A stretch of DNA of 64,000 nt, from assembly GCA_963976865.1 (NCBI GenBank), contig CAXBLY010000005.1, positions 62,001 through 126,000 of the forward strand, in the 5' to 3' direction. Source of the stretch: UBA1858 sp963976865. Its GTDB lineage: Bacteria > Pseudomonadota > Gammaproteobacteria > UBA4575. The notes under the pieces are model-generated. The model did not search any database, had not been told where the DNA came from, and saw only the letters and a program-made list of their open reading frames with translations. This document shows, in pieces, positions 24,125 through 33,147 of this stretch. The stretch's first letter is position 1. Every line of letters begins with the position of its first letter. The translations under genes and the position numbers were made by a program.

Positions 24125-24424
24125 TTAAGGTAATACTCTCTTGAATGGCTTAATGGTGACATGCCGGTAAACACCGGCGTCGATGTAAGGGTCAGCGTCA
24201 GCCCAGGTTTGAGCGTCTTCCTGTGAGTCAAACTCGGCGATAATTATGCTGCCGGTAAATCCGGCCTCACCGGGGTCTTCGCTATCAATCGCTGGATTTG
24301 GGCCGGCTGTTAGCAGCTTTCCTGCATTTGCCAGGTCCTGCAGGCGCTTAATATGCATTGGGCGCGCACTTTTGCGTTTTTCCAAACTGTTTTCAACATC
24401 TTCACTTATGATTGCATACCACAT
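24125..24424 (-). CDS. YciI family protein
   Basis: A 99-aa ferredoxin-like-fold protein of the YciI family. Start ATG 24424 gives MWYAIISEDVENSLEKRKSARPMHIKRL, the typical beginning. The frame is open further upstream but would run into yciB. Later motifs: GKLLTAGPNPAID, GSIIIAEFDSQEDAQTWADADPYIDAGVY. Conserved His and Asp residues suggest a small hydrolase or dioxygenase-like pocket, but the function is not established. It sits 20 bp after yciB. Confidence 0.88.
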   Translation of the reverse strand: MWYAIISEDVENSLEKRKSARPMHIKRLQDLANAGKLLTAGPNPAIDSEDPGEAGFTGSIIIAEFDSQEDAQTWADADPYIDAGVYRHVTIKPFKRVLP

Positions 24425-24444
24425 GGTTAGTTCACTCTTTTCGT

Positions 24445-25062
24445 TTACTCTTCTGGTTTCACGGTAATGTAACGGCTCAAAATAATCATTTGGATAATAA
24501 TGAAGGCGATAGTAAGGCCCATCATTCCAAATAACTTGAAATTCACCCATATTTCTTCGCTGAAATTGTAGGCGATGTAGAGATTAATTACCGCTACAAA
24601 TACAAAAAAAGCTATCCATGCGGTATTCAGTTTATTCCAGATATTCCTGGGAGCATCGATTGCGCCCCCTAAAAATCTTTGTGCGAGTGTTTTATCACCT
24701 ATAAAGGCACTGCCTAAAAAGATTAATGCGAACACTAAATTGATAACAGTAGGTTTCCATTTGATGAAAGTCGGATCACGTAAAAGTAAAGTTGCACCTC
24801 CAAATATAAGGAACAGGACAAAAGTGATTGTCTGATTTTTGTTGAAATTGCGATGATTGATAGAATGAACAAGCACAGTAATTCCGGATATAACGATGGC
24901 AACTAATGTGGCAAAATAAATCGAATCGGATGCATTGCCGGGTGTGAGAGAGAAAGGCATCGATGCATTGATTGATTCAATGACAGGTGCCGGGATAAGT
25001 GAATACAGCTTATAAGCAGCAAAAAATAGAATGACCGGGAAAAACTCAATTAAAAATTTCAT
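24445..25062 (-). CDS. yciB: Inner-membrane septation protein YciB
   Basis: A 205-aa polytopic inner-membrane protein (also called IspZ or septation protein A) involved in envelope integrity and septation. Begins MKFLIEFFPVILFFAAYKLYS, as in the family, with five or six hydrophobic segments. KPTVINLVFALIFLGSAFIGDKTLAQRFLG and NKLNTAWIAFFVFVAVINLYIAYNFSEEIWVNFKLFGMMGLT are diagnostic. Heads a leftward group yciB / yciI-family / peptidylprolyl isomerase. Confidence 0.93.
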   Translation of the reverse strand: MKFLIEFFPVILFFAAYKLYSLIPAPVIESINASMPFSLTPGNASDSIYFATLVAIVISGITVLVHSINHRNFNKNQTITFVLFLIFGGATLLLRDPTFIKWKPTVINLVFALIFLGSAFIGDKTLAQRFLGGAIDAPRNIWNKLNTAWIAFFVFVAVINLYIAYNFSEEIWVNFKLFGMMGLTIAFIIIQMIILSRYITVKPEE

Positions 25063-25177
25063 ATGATGACTGATTAGCTGCTGGATAAATTAATTAGGCT
25101 TTATGCCAAGAGCCGCGTATTGTAGCGGAATTATTAATCTCAAATACATGCTGTTAGCTAAATAAGCTATAAATCCC

Positions 25178-25795
25178 ATGAGTCAGTATTTTTCAATCCA
25201 CCCGGAGAATCCACAACTGCGTTTAATCAAACGTGCGGTTGAAATGATCAGGCAAGGCGCATTGATTGTCTATCCAACTGACTCCTGTTATGCATTTGGC
25301 TGCCATATTGGCGATAAAGATGCGCTGGAGCGCATTCGGCGCATACGCGAAGTAGATGATAAACATAATTTTACACTGGTATGCAGAGATTTGTCAGAGC
25401 TGGGTAATTATGCTTTTGTGGATAATGCTACTTTCAGGCTGTTGAAAAATTATACGCCCGGGCCATATACCTTTATTTTACGTGCATCACGTGAAGTGCC
25501 GCGACGTATGCAGGTAGCCAAACGCAAGACAATAGGCCTGCGTATCCCTGATCACCCTGTTGCCCTCAGTCTGCTTGAAGAGTTGGGTGAACCACTAATG
25601 AGTAGTACTCTGATACTGCCAGGTGATGAAACGCCAATGACCGATCCGGAAGATATGAGAGATCGACTCGAGCATAAAGTAGACTTGATCATCGATGGTG
25701 GAAACTGCGGTTTCGAGCCCACCACGGTGGTGAATATGGAGGATTCAAGCTGCGAAATACTGCGTCAGGGGAAAGGTGAATTCAGTCTGTCCTGA
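25178..25795 (+). CDS. yciO: YciO, Sua5/YciO/YrdC family protein
   Basis: A 205-aa member of the Sua5/YrdC superfamily. YrdC makes threonylcarbamoyl-AMP for tRNA t6A; YciO is a paralogue with a related fold. Here IVYPTDSCYAFGCHIGDKDALERIRRIRE, NFTLVCRDLSELGNYA, YTPGPYTFIL and KRKTIGLRIPDHP match the YciO type. Position before the M50 protease and trpS supports YciO rather than YrdC/TsaC. It leads the block yciO / M50 protease / trpS / scpA / scpB / rluB. Confidence 0.9.
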   Translation: MSQYFSIHPENPQLRLIKRAVEMIRQGALIVYPTDSCYAFGCHIGDKDALERIRRIREVDDKHNFTLVCRDLSELGNYAFVDNATFRLLKNYTPGPYTFILRASREVPRRMQVAKRKTIGLRIPDHPVALSLLEELGEPLMSSTLILPGDETPMTDPEDMRDRLEHKVDLIIDGGNCGFEPTTVVNMEDSSCEILRQGKGEFSLS

Positions 25796-25841
25796 TTATT
25801 GATAGCGTCGAATTTGCCAAGCCAGTATAATTGAGTCAACA

Positions 25842-26480
25842 ATGGAACTGATTATCAAGATTGCGCTTTTTGCGCCCCCTGTACTTTTAGCGATTACCCT
25901 GCACGAAGTTGCACATGGATGGGCGGCACGATACCTGGGCGATCCAACAGCGGCCAGTCTAGGGCGCCTTTCACTAAATCCGATAAAGCATATTGATCCT
26001 GTAGGGACGGTGATAGTGCCGGCTGTTCTATTTGTAATGAGTGGATTTATGTTCGGGTGGGCAAAACCGGTTCCCGTAGACATGCAGAGGTTGAATGATC
26101 CAAAGCGGGATATGGCGCTGGTTGCAGCTGCTGGTCCGGCATCCAACTTTGTTATGGCATTTTTGTGGGCATTAGTAATTAAAGCTGGTTTCATGACTGA
26201 ATCCGATGTTGTAAGAATGGTTCTGGTAGAAATGGGTAAAGTGGGAGTGGGTATTAACCTGGTATTAATGGTACTGAACCTAATCCCAATCCCTCCTCTT
26301 GACGGGGGGAGAGTGTTGTCGGGAGTGTTGCCAGACAGGTTAAGTACGGTTCTTGCTAAAATTGAACCATTTGGAATGTTTATTATATTTGGCCTTCTTG
26401 CAATGGGGCTACTCGGTCTTTTTTTACAAGGCCCATTATCTTTCTTTCAAACATTTATTATTAAATCAGTTGGACTTTAA
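25842..26480 (+). CDS. Site-2 protease (M50) family membrane protein
   Basis: A 212-aa membrane metalloprotease homologue. Zinc motif HEVAH (~20-24, in LAITLHEVAHGWAARYLGD), KPVPVDMQRLNDPKRDMALVAAAGPASNF and the second zinc aspartate in LIPIPPLDGGRVLSG. Four to five transmembrane segments. Short M50 proteins of this type sit just before trpS in many Proteobacteria; their substrates are mostly unknown. There is no PDZ domain, unlike RseP. Confidence 0.9.
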   Translation: MELIIKIALFAPPVLLAITLHEVAHGWAARYLGDPTAASLGRLSLNPIKHIDPVGTVIVPAVLFVMSGFMFGWAKPVPVDMQRLNDPKRDMALVAAAGPASNFVMAFLWALVIKAGFMTESDVVRMVLVEMGKVGVGINLVLMVLNLIPIPPLDGGRVLSGVLPDRLSTVLAKIEPFGMFIIFGLLAMGLLGLFLQGPLSFFQTFIIKSVGL

Positions 26481-26489
26481 ATTTCTCTA

Positions 26490-27707
26490 ATGGCTGCCTC
26501 TAATACTCAAAATCAACGCGTGTTATCCGGCATGCGACCCACCGGGAAGCTGCATCTTGGTCACTATCATGGTGTATTAAAAAACTGGATTGAACTACAG
26601 CATACCCATGAATGCTATTTCTTCGTTGCGGACTGGCATGCGTTAACGACTGAATACGATCACAGTGAGGAAATTGCGGCACATGTAACAGACATGGTAA
26701 TTGACTGGCTTGCCGCAGGAGTGACACCAGGGACCGCAACCCTGTTTATTCAGTCACGTGTGCCTGAACATGCGGAGTTGCATTTGCTGCTGTCAATGAT
26801 GACACCATTGGGATGGTTGGAACGTGTACCCAGCTATAAAGATCAGCAGGAAAAGCTGAAAGAAAAAGATCTGGCAACCTATGGGTTCCTCGGCTATCCG
26901 TTACTTCAGTCGGCTGACATTCTCGTCTATAAAGCGGGTAATGTCCCCGTCGGTGAAGATCAGGTTGCGCACGTAGAGTTAACCCGAGAAGTAGCCCGTC
27001 GCTTCAATCATATTTATGGCAAAGAACAGGGGTTTGAGGAAAAAGCGGCACAGGCGATTGCAAAAATGGGTAAAAAAAATGGCAAACTCTATAAAAATCT
27101 ACGCAAAGAGTATCTGGAAAAAGGTGATATGGAGTCACTAGGTGTCGCGCAAGCGTTGCTGGAGTCACAACAAAATATTTCACTGGGCGACCGTGAGCGG
27201 TTGTTTGGATTCCTTGAGGGGACGGGTAAAATTATTCTGCCAGAACCACAGGCATTACTGACTCACGCATCAAAAATGCCGGGACTGGATGGGCAGAAAA
27301 TGTCTAAGTCCTATGGAAACACTATTTCACTGCGCGAAGATCCCAAGCAAATAGAATCCAAGCTGCGTACCATGCCAACGGATCCGGCACGTGTACGACT
27401 GTCTGATCCTGGTAACCCTGAAAAATGCCCGGTATGGCAATTACATGAGGTTTATTCGGATATGGATGTTCAGGAATGGGTCAGAAACGGCTGTACAACA
27501 GCGGGAATAGGCTGTGTGGAGTGTAAGCAGCCAGTAATTGAAGCTGTGCAAAAGGAGCTAAAACCAATTCAACAGCGTGCACGAGAGTATGAGCAGGATT
27601 TAGACACAGTCCAGAATATTATTAACGATGGTTGTGAGAGGGCACGGGACATTGCACGTGATACACTAGAGGACGTTCGCAAAGCCATGGGGCTGATTTA
27701 CAGATAG
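26490..27707 (+). CDS. trpS: Tryptophanyl-tRNA synthetase
   Basis: Class I aminoacyl-tRNA synthetase charging tRNA-Trp. 405 aa, the longer form found in several Gammaproteobacteria. HIGH-like signature HLGHY (within GKLHLGHYHGVLKNW), specificity region GYPLLQSADILVYKAGNVPVGEDQVAHVELTREVARRFN, and KMSKS at ~270. The central insert includes a lysine-rich stretch (KMGKKNGKLYKNLRK). It begins 9 bp after the M50 gene and is likely cotranscribed. Confidence 0.95.
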   Translation: MAASNTQNQRVLSGMRPTGKLHLGHYHGVLKNWIELQHTHECYFFVADWHALTTEYDHSEEIAAHVTDMVIDWLAAGVTPGTATLFIQSRVPEHAELHLLLSMMTPLGWLERVPSYKDQQEKLKEKDLATYGFLGYPLLQSADILVYKAGNVPVGEDQVAHVELTREVARRFNHIYGKEQGFEEKAAQAIAKMGKKNGKLYKNLRKEYLEKGDMESLGVAQALLESQQNISLGDRERLFGFLEGTGKIILPEPQALLTHASKMPGLDGQKMSKSYGNTISLREDPKQIESKLRTMPTDPARVRLSDPGNPEKCPVWQLHEVYSDMDVQEWVRNGCTTAGIGCVECKQPVIEAVQKELKPIQQRAREYEQDLDTVQNIINDGCERARDIARDTLEDVRKAMGLIYR

Positions 27708-27749
27708 AGTACCGGGTATCGTTCGTACTCGCATAAACTAAAGAACCAA

Positions 27750-28622
27750 ATGACAGAAGAACAGCAAAAACCTGCATCCGAGGATGCACCTCAGGCATTG
27801 CAGAATGAAATGCCATTCGCCATGGTACTTGGCGAGCCTGTAACTGTCCCCCCGCAGGATTTATATATCCCTCCTGATGCGCTGGAAGTATTTCTGGATG
27901 CATTCGAAGGTCCGCTGGATCTGTTGTTGTATCTTATCAAGCGCCAGAACCTTGATATCCTGACACTGCCCATTGCCAATATCACTCTACAGTACATGGA
28001 ATATATTGAGTTGATGAAAGACTTGCGTCTGGAGTTGGCGGCGGAATATCTGGTCATGGCAGCGATGCTGGCTGAGATAAAATCGCGTATGTTACTGCCG
28101 CGACCCGTCGAGGAAGGGGAAGAGGACGATCCCCGGGCTGAGTTGATTCGTCGCCTGCAGGAATATGAATGCTTCAAAAAAGCGGCTGAAGATATCGATG
28201 AAATCCCGCGCCTTGAGCGCGATGTGATGGAAATTAACGTCATGCAGACTGAAGTGGTGGTAGAAGAAAAACTGCCACAGGTTGAAATGAAAGATTTATT
28301 GCATGCATTGCAGCAAGTGCTAAGACGATCTGAAATGTATGCCGCACATGAAATTAAAAAAGAAACGCTTTCACTGAGAGAAAGGATGACTCAGGTCCTG
28401 AGCAGTTTGGCAGTTGATGATTTTATTGAGTTTTCCAGTTTGTTCACCATTGCGGAAGGACGTGATGGCGTGATTGTGACATTTACAGCAATACTGGAGT
28501 TACTCAAAGACAGAATGATTGAAATAGTACAGTCTGAAATGTTTGCCCCTATTTATGTGAAGCCTGCCGGTCAGGTTGTCGAGGGAGAGTTTTTAGACGG
28601 GGGAGAAAAAGATGGAGTTTAA
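27750..28622 (+). CDS. scpA: Segregation and condensation protein A (ScpA)
   Basis: Kleisin subunit of the SMC-ScpAB chromosome condensin. The 290-aa protein shows FEGPLDLLLYLIKRQNLDILTLPIANITLQYMEYI at ~45-80, EYLVMAAMLAEIKSRMLLPRP, and a C-terminal winged helix. The N-terminal 40 residues are an extra, low-complexity lead. It overlaps scpB by 11 bp, indicating translational coupling. A separate smc gene is not in the window. Confidence 0.94.
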   Translation: MTEEQQKPASEDAPQALQNEMPFAMVLGEPVTVPPQDLYIPPDALEVFLDAFEGPLDLLLYLIKRQNLDILTLPIANITLQYMEYIELMKDLRLELAAEYLVMAAMLAEIKSRMLLPRPVEEGEEDDPRAELIRRLQEYECFKKAAEDIDEIPRLERDVMEINVMQTEVVVEEKLPQVEMKDLLHALQQVLRRSEMYAAHEIKKETLSLRERMTQVLSSLAVDDFIEFSSLFTIAEGRDGVIVTFTAILELLKDRMIEIVQSEMFAPIYVKPAGQVVEGEFLDGGEKDGV

Positions 28623-29253
28623 ACAGATAAAAAACATTGTCGAGGCAGCGCTGCTAGCCGCGGATCATCCACTAACGCCTGATCAGTTATTAAAACTGTT
28701 TGAAGACGATCAGCAGATTCCGTCTAAAGATGATGTGAAAAAAGCTATCTCCGAACTGGAAGACGATTGCGCAGAACGGGGTTATGAACTTAAGAAAATT
28801 GCCAGTGGATACCGTTATCAGACACGTGTGGAAATCCAGCAATGGGTGTCTAAGCTCAGTGTTGAAAGGCCTCCAAGATATTCCCGTGCCTTCATGGAAA
28901 CTCTGGCGCTAGTTGTATATCGACAACCAATTACACGTGCTGAAATAGAGGATGTGCGAGGCGTGTCCATCAGTAGCAGTATTTTTAAGGTTCTGCTGGA
29001 ACGTGAGTGGATTAAAATTATTGGCCACAAAGAAGTACCGGGTCGACCTGCCATGTATGGCACGACTAAAAAATTCCTGGATTACTTCAATTTAAAATCA
29101 CTCAATGAACTTCCTTCTCTGGCTGAAATAAAAGATCTTGATCAAATTCATCCTGAACTGGTATTTATGGATGCTGAAGAACAGAAAGCATCAGAAGCGC
29201 CGGTACAGCTTGAAGTGATTGAAGGCGGCGTAGATGCTGAGGTGCGCCATTAA
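28612..29253 (+). CDS. scpB: Segregation and condensation protein B (ScpB)
   Basis: Dimeric winged-helix partner that binds ScpA and SMC. The 213-aa protein has IVEAALLAADHPLT near the N-terminus and FMETLALVVYRQPITRAEIEDVRGV and KIIGHKEVPGRPAMYGTTKKFLDYFNLKSLNELP, typical of the family. The ATG lies inside the scpA end, with GGGGGAGAAA upstream as ribosome-binding site. Confidence 0.95.
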   Translation: MEFKQIKNIVEAALLAADHPLTPDQLLKLFEDDQQIPSKDDVKKAISELEDDCAERGYELKKIASGYRYQTRVEIQQWVSKLSVERPPRYSRAFMETLALVVYRQPITRAEIEDVRGVSISSSIFKVLLEREWIKIIGHKEVPGRPAMYGTTKKFLDYFNLKSLNELPSLAEIKDLDQIHPELVFMDAEEQKASEAPVQLEVIEGGVDAEVRH

Positions 29254-29372
29254 GGTTGGCATCAAGGCAGGGTTCATCAGATTGATATTTAGTGTTCGCG
29301 CAATTGATATTGCGTAATTTAATTTGTGCATGATTATGCGCTTCTTTATATATCCTGGTTTATTTCAACATT

Positions 29373-30107
29373 ATGGCTGAAAGGTTGCATAAGGTGCTAG
29401 CCCGCATGGGCGTGGGTTCGCGGCGGGAAATCGAGCGCTGGATTAAGCAGGGTCTGGTTGAAGTTGATGGCAAGACTGCTCAAGTAGGTGCAACATCGGA
29501 AGGTGTTACGACAGTCTCGCTAAATGGTGTTCATTTAACTTTGCAGGGAGAAGTGGAAACGCAATTTCTCCAGTACCATAAACCGGATGATGAAATCTGT
29601 TCGCGTAAAGATCCTGAAGGCAGGAAATCAGTTTATGACCATTTGCCAACCCTTACAGAAGGGCGCTGGATAGCGATAGGCAGGCTGGATTTAACAACGT
29701 CGGGAATACTTTTGTTCACCACTAACGGCGAGTTGGCTAATGCACTCATGCATCCGAGTGCGCAGGTCGATAGAGAATATATGGTACGTGTGCATGGCCG
29801 TGTGACACAGGAATTAATCTATAACCTGATGGAAGGTGTACAGCTGAATGACGGTCTTGCAAAATTTACCGATATAAAACAGCGTCCAAGTAAGGGCACG
29901 AATCAATGGATGCAAGTAGTTTTGCAGGAAGGGCGTAATCACGAAGTAAAACGTATGTTTGAATCACAAGGTGTAAGAGTGACACGCCTGATAAGAATCA
30001 GATTTGGGCCTATTGCTCTGGATGATTCTGTGAAGAAAGGCCAGCACCGAATGCTTACAAATAAAGAAGTAAAAGCGTTAAAGGCTTTAGTGCGGCGAGC
30101 AAAATAA
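29373..30107 (+). CDS. rluB: 23S rRNA pseudouridine2605 synthase RluB
   Basis: RsuA-family pseudouridine synthase that modifies 23S rRNA. S4 RNA-binding domain at the N-terminus (ERLHKVLARMGVGSRREIERWIKQGLVEVDGK), catalytic aspartate in GRLDLTTSGILLFTTNGELAN, and VVLQEGRNHEVKRMFESQGVRVTRLIRIRFGP. At 244 aa it lacks the long basic tail of some RluB proteins. The RluB name rests on position after scpB; RluE or RsuA are less likely. Confidence 0.92.
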   Translation: MAERLHKVLARMGVGSRREIERWIKQGLVEVDGKTAQVGATSEGVTTVSLNGVHLTLQGEVETQFLQYHKPDDEICSRKDPEGRKSVYDHLPTLTEGRWIAIGRLDLTTSGILLFTTNGELANALMHPSAQVDREYMVRVHGRVTQELIYNLMEGVQLNDGLAKFTDIKQRPSKGTNQWMQVVLQEGRNHEVKRMFESQGVRVTRLIRIRFGPIALDDSVKKGQHRMLTNKEVKALKALVRRAK

Positions 30108-30108
30108 A

Positions 30109-30387
30109 TTAAAGCTCACACCAGTATGGCCTATCTGATTTTTCGCAATCGCTGCTGCTTGAAAACGAATCCAGCCATTTTTTGCCTCCATCTGTAGAAA
30201 TCAGTTTTACAGAAAATGTAATCACTACCAGAAGCAAGCCTATTATCAATGCGCTATATAGCGCTTTAATGCTTGATGCCTTTTTAAAGGTGAAAAAATT
30301 CATATGCACAAGCAGTACTATTATTCCAAGGATAGTGCTGGCAAATACCGCTATTAGTAATATGCTATTTATCATATTCGTAATCAC
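30109..30387 (-). CDS. Small hypothetical membrane protein
   Basis: A 92-aa frame with two predicted transmembrane helices (ILLIAVFASTILGIIVLLVHM and ALYSALIIGLLLVVITFSVKLI) separated by a short basic loop, and a polar, cysteine-containing tail (CEKSDRPYWCEL). Not a family I recognise. The start is GTG 30387 or ATG 30375; neither has a strong ribosome-binding site. It ends 2 bp past the rluB stop, converging with it. An 84-aa frame overlaps on the other strand but looks less protein-like. Confidence 0.5.
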   Translation of the reverse strand: MITNMINSILLIAVFASTILGIIVLLVHMNFFTFKKASSIKALYSALIIGLLLVVITFSVKLISTDGGKKWLDSFSSSSDCEKSDRPYWCEL

Positions 30388-30695
30388 TCACCAGATTGTT
30401 TTGATGTTAATTAATTTTAAATTGTTTGTTGCCTGATAAGATATGACATTGAGCGGATAAAAATAGTCGTTTGCCGTATAAATAATGAGGCGGATAAAAC
30501 CACATTGAAATGGAGATAAATTAAAATAAATCCCCGGTTTGTATATAGATATATTATAATATGCTAATACTGATATTAATATTTGAGGATCTGGCTCATT
30601 ACCAAAGCAAAGACTTAAATGAGGTTACTAATCAAATGCAACACCACATCGTGTCTGAGTGATTGCCAGTACTTTGTCATTATGAAGGGTGAATA
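30388..30695. other. 308-bp A/T-rich region upstream of cydA
   Basis: Very A/T-rich spacer between the small membrane-protein gene and cydA. It holds a direct repeat GCGGATAAAA (30453-30462 and 30490-30499) and a TATAAT at 30555-30560 without an obvious -35 partner. No FNR-type palindrome (TTGAT-N4-ATCAA) was found. It is the likely control region for cydAB. No gene seen. Confidence 0.5.
30453..30499. repeat. Direct repeat GCGGATAAAA upstream of cydAB
   Basis: Two identical 10-mers (30453-30462 and 30490-30499), starts 37 bp apart, both preceded by TGAG. They lie 197-243 bp upstream of the cydA start and could be regulator half sites. The match to a known regulator is not clear, and chance cannot be excluded in A/T-rich DNA. 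Confidence 0.35.
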
Positions 30696-32027
30696 ATGGA
30701 CTTTGATCCAGTTCTTTTGTCACGTATTCAATTCGCACTGAATATAAGTTTTCATATTCTGTTTCCCATAATCACTATCGCCCTTGCGTGGATACTATTT
30801 TACTTTAGAGCTCGTTTTACCCTGTCCAGAAATGAAGAGTGGGAGTATGCCTATTATTTCTGGGTCAAGGTTTTTGCACTGACCTTTGCGCTGGGTGTGG
30901 TATCCGGCATTACGATGAGTTTTCAGTTTGGAACTAACTGGCCTGGATATATGGAGCGTGTTGGTAACATTGCTGGTCCACTGCTGGGCTATGAAGTGTT
31001 AACAGCATTTTTTTTAGAGGCTTCATTTCTGGGAATCATGCTGTTTGGCAAGGAGCGTGTTTCTAACAAACTGCATTTAATTGCAAGCTTTTTGGTAGCA
31101 ATTGGTACCACCTTATCTGCGTTCTGGATTCTAGCGTTAAATTCATGGATGCAGACTCCACAAGGTTATAGCATCGAGAATGGTGTGTACCTGGCTGAAA
31201 GCTGGGTAGACATTATTTTTAATCCAACTTTTCCCTATATGTTTTTGCATGTTATCAATGCATCATTTTTGACATGTGCTTTCCTTATCACTGGTATTAG
31301 TGCATGGAGAATGATTAAGGGTGTAGATGGTCCGGCGACGAAACAGGTATTTAAAACAGGAATTTATCTGGCAGTAGTGCTTGCTCCCCTGCAGCTGGTG
31401 ATTGGTGATATGTATGGTTTAAATGTTGCCAGGTATCAACCAGCAAAAATTGCAGCTATCGAAGCTGTCTGGAATACAGAAAAAGGGGCAGATTTCACAA
31501 TAATCGGGATTCCTGACGAGGAGGCAAAAAAAACCCATTTTGCCGTTACTATTCCTAATATGGCGAGCTGGATACTGACGCATCAGTTTGATGGGGAAGT
31601 CATCGGCCTGAATGAATTCGAGGGTGAACATCCACCCGTAGGTATCGTGTTTTATTCTTTCCGTGTGATGATCGGCGTAGGTATGCTGATGATTTTAGTA
31701 AGTGTCTGGGGTGCATGGACATTAGCCAAAAAAAGAGAACCGTCGTCAACATTGTTGATGGTGTATTCATGGATGACCTTTTCAGGATGGTTGGCGACAC
31801 TGGCTGGCTGGTATGTGACAGAAGTGGGCAGGCAGCCTTACATCGTTTACGGACAAATAAAAGCAGTAGAAATTGCTTCTGACCATCCTGGTGAATACGT
31901 TGCAATCACTTTGATTTCATATGTTTTGATTTATTCGTTTTTACTGTTTTCCTATATTGCATCATTAAGATATCTTTCATCTAAGCCTGCAGGGTCATTG
32001 AAGATGGTACAGGAGTATGGGGGCTGA
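30696..32027 (+). CDS. cydA: Cytochrome bd ubiquinol oxidase subunit I
   Basis: Quinol-oxidising subunit of the cytochrome bd terminal oxidase in the inner membrane. At 443 aa it has a short Q-loop, so it belongs to the short-Q-loop group (as in CioA-type or Bacillus enzymes) rather than the E. coli CydA. Residues visible: RIQFALNISFHILFP (haem histidine), MSFQFGTNWPGYMERVGNIAGPLLGYE, FLHVINASFLTCAF and GWYVTEVGRQPYIVYGQ. Nine or so transmembrane helices. It overlaps cydB by 11 bp. It supports respiration at low oxygen or under haem-copper oxidase inhibition. Confidence 0.94.
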   Translation: MDFDPVLLSRIQFALNISFHILFPIITIALAWILFYFRARFTLSRNEEWEYAYYFWVKVFALTFALGVVSGITMSFQFGTNWPGYMERVGNIAGPLLGYEVLTAFFLEASFLGIMLFGKERVSNKLHLIASFLVAIGTTLSAFWILALNSWMQTPQGYSIENGVYLAESWVDIIFNPTFPYMFLHVINASFLTCAFLITGISAWRMIKGVDGPATKQVFKTGIYLAVVLAPLQLVIGDMYGLNVARYQPAKIAAIEAVWNTEKGADFTIIGIPDEEAKKTHFAVTIPNMASWILTHQFDGEVIGLNEFEGEHPPVGIVFYSFRVMIGVGMLMILVSVWGAWTLAKKREPSSTLLMVYSWMTFSGWLATLAGWYVTEVGRQPYIVYGQIKAVEIASDHPGEYVAITLISYVLIYSFLLFSYIASLRYLSSKPAGSLKMVQEYGG

Positions 32028-33030
32028 CATTATGGAATATGCATTACCAGTCATTTTCTTTTTTCTGATGGGATTCGCATTATTTCTATACGTAATCCTG
32101 GACGGGTATGACCTGGGTATCGGTCTGTTACTTCCGCTAGCAGATGATGATGAAAAAGATCTTATGATCGCTTCTATAGGCCCATTTTGGGATGCCAATG
32201 AAACGTGGATTGTTTTGGGGGTTGGGATCTTGCTAATTGCGTTTCCGCTGGCACACGGCATGATATTAACCGCCTTATATCTACCGGTAACATTCATGCT
32301 GATGGGATTGATTTTAAGGGGTGTTGCATTTGACTTTAGAGTGAAGGCAGGTGATCAGCATAAACCAATGTGGAATAAACTGTTTTTTCTCGGCTCTCTT
32401 ATAACCACAGTGTGTCAGGGCTGGATGATTGGTTCCTATATCACCGGGCTTGGCTCATCGATTGAGAATTCCGTATTCTCACTACTGATTGCAATCACAT
32501 TGCCATCGCTTTATGTATTGCTAGGTGCCAGCTGGTTACTGATAAAGACAGAAGGAAAACTGTTTGAAAAAAGTATAGGTTGGGCAAAGCATGCCTGGCT
32601 GCCAATGGGTGTAGCATTAGTCACAGTGTCTGTTGCAACCCCTATCGTTAGCGAGAGCATTGCCAATAAATGGTTCACTGTGCAGAATTTTATCGGTCTC
32701 GTGCCCATTCCGTTTACAACTGCTGTCGCCTATCTGGGTGTCGGCTGGATTTTAAGACAAAGCAATATACTCAAGAGCGGATGGGAGTGGCTGCCAATGG
32801 TGGGAGTAGTGGTTATCTGTATTATGTCGAGCATAGGGATGGCGTATAGTCTGTTTCCCTATATTGTCATAGACCAGATAACAATCTGGGATGCGGCATC
32901 TGATAAAAATTCACTACTGATAATTCTGGCTGGAGTCGGCGTTACTGTGCCATTGATAGTTTTATATACCGGGTTTGTTTATTACATATTCCGCGGTAAG
33001 GCAACTAAATTAAGTTATGGTTCAGATTAG
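32017..33030 (+). CDS. cydB: Cytochrome bd ubiquinol oxidase subunit II
   Basis: Second core subunit of the bd oxidase. A 337-aa polytopic protein beginning YALPVIFFFLMGFALFLYVILDGYDLGIGLLLPL, then IASIGPFWDANETWIVLGVGILLIAFPLAHG and LRGVAFDFRVKAGDQH, all diagnostic of CydB. The ATG is at 32032, or GTG-type 32017 within the cydA end; the earlier site overlaps cydA by 11 bp. I found no small CydX-like frame after it, and no cydDC nearby. Confidence 0.94.
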   Translation: MGADIMEYALPVIFFFLMGFALFLYVILDGYDLGIGLLLPLADDDEKDLMIASIGPFWDANETWIVLGVGILLIAFPLAHGMILTALYLPVTFMLMGLILRGVAFDFRVKAGDQHKPMWNKLFFLGSLITTVCQGWMIGSYITGLGSSIENSVFSLLIAITLPSLYVLLGASWLLIKTEGKLFEKSIGWAKHAWLPMGVALVTVSVATPIVSESIANKWFTVQNFIGLVPIPFTTAVAYLGVGWILRQSNILKSGWEWLPMVGVVVICIMSSIGMAYSLFPYIVIDQITIWDAASDKNSLLIILAGVGVTVPLIVLYTGFVYYIFRGKATKLSYGSD

Positions 33031-33147
33031 GCAGGTGTTATAAATACACGAAAAAGTATATTGCGTGGCTATCTATTGCATAGCATTTGACTATCTAACG
33101 TATATACATTATATTTCGTTGCGTTAATAATTACTGAAGGTATAGCC

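Noticed and set aside
29299..29314. CGCAAT-TGAT-ATTGCG inverted repeat between scpB and rluB
   Set aside because: Only six base pairs and no T-tail; too weak to call a terminator or operator.
30182..30436. 84-aa rightward frame overlapping the small leftward membrane protein
   Set aside because: The hydrophobic pattern looks like the complement of the two helices on the other strand; no ribosome-binding site. The leftward frame has a cleaner two-helix layout.
33031..33147. Possible cydX-like small gene after cydB
   Set aside because: I read all three forward frames and found no short frame with a ribosome-binding site and a single membrane helix.
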